NCBI GenBank assembly: GCA_026785965.1
Contig: JAJAYY010000182.1
Coordinates: 1-7,010, forward strand
Source: Sphingomonas bacterium
Lineage (GTDB): Bacteria > Pseudomonadota > Alphaproteobacteria > Sphingomonadales > Sphingomonadaceae
Length of the DNA stretch: 7,010 bases
Direction: 5' to 3'
Position numbers and translations under genes: made by a program. The notes below the pieces were generated by a model, which worked only from the letters and a program-made list of their open reading frames with translations, was not told where the DNA came from and did no database searches. The stretch's first letter is position 1; the number at the start of each line of letters is the position of its first letter. This document shows, piece by piece, positions 5,384 through 7,010 of this stretch.

Positions 5384-6781
5384 ATGGCGACACTAGGCAT
5401 TGAAGAAGTTACCGAAAACGCGATCCGCACGGTCGCGCGCGATTGCGGATCGCTGTCGATCGAATGCAGCGACGTCGCCGGCTATGTCCAGGATGTGTCC
5501 GAACGCATCGCCGAGCATACCAAGATGCTCGACGGGCTTGAGGATGTCATGACCCGCTTGCTCACCGATCAGGCGCGGGTCAGCGATTCGACCGACGAGG
5601 CGCGGCTATTGTCCGAGCAGGCCAAGGCCAAGCTCGAAGCCGGCCGAGCCGCGATCGACGGCACCATCGCGGGGTTCAAGGGACTGACCGAGCTGGTCGT
5701 CCAATTGGGCGAGCGGATGGCAGGGTTCGCGACCGCGATGAACCAGGTCCAGACCGTTTCCTCGACGATCGAGACGATCGCCCGCAAGACCAATATGCTG
5801 GCGCTCAACGCGACCATCGAGGCGGCGCGCGCCGGGGATGCCGGGCGCAGCTTCGCGGTGGTTGCCGCCGAAGTGAAGAAGCTCGCCCATGACACCCGCG
5901 CGGCGACCAGCCAGATCGCGTTGACGATCGGCGAACTGACCCGCGAGGCGGGCGCCGTCACCTCCGAGATCAAGACCGGGGTCGAGCGCAGCCGCGCCGC
6001 CCAGGCAGGCTTCGGCCAAATCAGCGAAACCGTCGCCGAAGTCACCGAGATCGTGTCGATGGTCGATCGCCAGACCGAAGGCATCGCGCATTCGACCAGC
6101 CTGATCCAGACCAGTGTCGACCGGGTCAAGGCCGGGCTGAGCGACTTCGCCGGCGACGCGCGCGACAATGGTGGGCAGTTGATCAAGGCCCAGAAGCGGC
6201 TGTCGCATCTCGAAATGATGTCGAACGTGATGCTCGACACGCTCGCCAATTCGGGCGCCGAAATCGACGACACGCCGATGATCTTGCTCGCCCAGGAAGC
6301 GATGCGCGCGATTGTCGAGACGGTCGAAAAGGGGATCGATCGCGGCGAGATCGCGCTCGACGCCGCGCTCGACCGCAATTACGTGCCGATCGCGGGCACC
6401 AACCCGCCGCAATATGACAATGGCTTTGCCGATTTCGCCGCGGCCTATGTCCAGCCGATCCTCGACCGTTTCAAGATCCGCGAACCGCGCATCATCGGCT
6501 CGGCGATCACCAACGTCGACGGCTATCTGCCGACCCACCTCAGCGAACGCAGCCAGACCCCGGGCCCCGACCCGGTGTGGAACGACGCGCATTGCCGCAA
6601 CAAGCGCATCTTCATGGACGATCAGACCCGCGCCGCGATCGAAAGCGAACGCCCGGCGATGCTGATGACCTACCGCATGGAACTCGGCGACCGCTACATC
6701 CCGGTCAAGAATGTGTTCGTGCCGATCTTCTTCAAGGGCCGCCGCTGGGGCAATTTCGAGCTCGCCTACCGCGACGAATGA
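5384..6781 (+). CDS. Soluble methyl-accepting chemotaxis protein with C-terminal sensor-like domain
   Basis: A 465-residue protein with no transmembrane segment and no HAMP domain. The N-terminal two thirds are coiled-coil signalling helices. The receptor tip is [20 protein letters not shown] (129-148) continuing with [20 protein letters not shown] (149-168), the hairpin that contacts CheA/CheW. From about 300 the protein changes to a globular domain: [22 protein letters not shown] (330-351), [18 protein letters not shown] (374-391), [15 protein letters not shown] (396-410), and the final [18 protein letters not shown] (446-463). I recognise this as the C-terminal, probably single-Cache-like domain of many proteobacterial cytosolic MCPs, so the sensor follows the signalling unit rather than preceding it. 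Its ligand is unknown. No che genes lie nearby. It is divergent from the VWA gene and convergent with moxR. The ATG is supported by GGGGAT 8 bp upstream. Confidence 0.9.
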   Translation: MATLGIEEVTENAIRTVARDCGSLSIECSDVAGYVQDVSERIAEHTKMLDGLEDVMTRLLTDQARVSDSTDEARLLSEQAKAKLEAGRAAIDGTIAGFKGLTELVVQLGERMAGFATAMNQVQTVSSTIETIARKTNMLALNATIEAARAGDAGRSFAVVAAEVKKLAHDTRAATSQIALTIGELTREAGAVTSEIKTGVERSRAAQAGFGQISETVAEVTEIVSMVDRQTEGIAHSTSLIQTSVDRVKAGLSDFAGDARDNGGQLIKAQKRLSHLEMMSNVMLDTLANSGAEIDDTPMILLAQEAMRAIVETVEKGIDRGEIALDAALDRNYVPIAGTNPPQYDNGFADFAAAYVQPILDRFKIREPRIIGSAITNVDGYLPTHLSERSQTPGPDPVWNDAHCRNKRIFMDDQTRAAIESERPAMLMTYRMELGDRYIPVKNVFVPIFFKGRRWGNFELAYRDE

Positions 6782-6790
6782 TCCCCTGCA

Positions 6791-6809
6791 GGCGATCCGG
6801 GGGATCGCC
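6791..6809. terminator. Perfect hairpin between convergent genes
   Basis: GGCGATCC (6791-6798) and GGATCGCC (6802-6809) are exact inverted arms with a 3-base loop. The hairpin occupies the 42 bp gap between the chemoreceptor stop (6781) and the MoxR stop (6824), so it is placed to end transcripts from both sides. Neither strand has a T-run, so termination may need Rho or the element may simply block read-through. Confidence 0.6.
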
Positions 6810-6823
6810 GAAGCGAATCATGC

Positions 6824-7010
6824 TCAGCCGTTGCGCCGCGCCATGAACGCGAGCCGCTCGAACAGCATCACGTCCTGCTCATTCTTGAGCAGCGCGCCGT
6901 GGAGCGGCGGGATCGCCTTGGTCGGGTCGCGATCCTGCAGCACCTCGAGCGGCATATCCTCGTGGAGGAGCAGCTTGAGCCAGTCGAGCAATTCGCTGGT
7001 CGAGGGCTTC
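6824..7010 (-). CDS. MoxR-family AAA+ ATPase, C-terminal end (partial)
   Basis: The leftward frame ends at TGA (complement of 6824-6826) and runs off the right edge, giving the last 61 residues. It reads KPSTSELLDWLKLLL, then PLEVLQDRDPTKAIPPLHGA and LLKNEQDVMLFERLAFMARR. This is the C-terminal helical lid end typical of the MoxR ATPases (COG0714) that pair with COG3825 VWA proteins; KPSTSELLDWLK is the sensor-2-side signature I rely on. Such ATPases act with VWA partners as metal-insertion or protein-remodelling chaperones. The expected partner is the VWA gene at 4091-5272, same strand but separated by the oppositely oriented chemoreceptor. The Walker motifs lie outside the window. Confidence 0.85.
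   Translation of the reverse strand, partial: KPSTSELLDWLKLLLHEDMPLEVLQDRDPTKAIPPLHGALLKNEQDVMLFERLAFMARRNG

Overview
The window looks like chromosomal DNA from a GC-rich alphaproteobacterium, most likely a sphingomonad (Sphingomonas, Sphingopyxis or a relative). Gene content fits, but the stronger clue is three short dispersed palindromes familiar from sphingomonad intergenic DNA. One contains TCCTGAGCTTGTCGA, one is built on GTCCGCTTT...GCGGAC, and one is ATGCTGAA-loop-TTCAGCAT. Genus is an inference from memory; no search was run.

Layout. Bases 1-233 hold the C-terminal end of recG (+), which meets the convergent tyrS (-, 244-1470) with a 10 bp gap. Across an 87 bp divergent spacer lies a rightward block: a small GIY-YIG nuclease (1558-1887) enclosed by two inverted copies of a 25 bp repeat, a DOMON-like ligand-binding protein (1880-2392, start overlapping the nuclease stop) and a DUF1343/NamZ-type exo-N-acetylmuramidase (2400-3599, 7 bp after the DOMON gene). 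Bases 3600-4090 are mostly non-coding, less GC-rich in part and full of palindromic repeats, but carry a 51-residue single-membrane-span protein (3774-3929) with a very good ribosome binding site.

The right half contains a CoxE-like VWA protein (-, 4091-5272), a divergent soluble methyl-accepting chemotaxis protein (+, 5384-6781) and, convergent with it, the C-terminal end of a MoxR-type AAA+ ATPase (-, 6824 to the window edge). MoxR and this VWA type normally form a pair and are usually adjacent; here the chemoreceptor gene stands between them in the opposite direction. A perfect 8 bp hairpin sits between the convergent chemoreceptor and ATPase genes.

Functionally this is mostly housekeeping (fork repair, tyrosine charging, probable cell-wall sugar recycling, a MoxR/VWA chaperone-like pair, a cytosolic sensor). 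The parts that deserve a second look are the repeat-bounded GIY-YIG gene, the DOMON-NamZ pair, the small membrane protein inside the repeat cluster, and the chemoreceptor with its sensor domain at the C-terminus. I see no CRISPR array, tRNA, rRNA, insertion sequence with a transposase, or phage gene.
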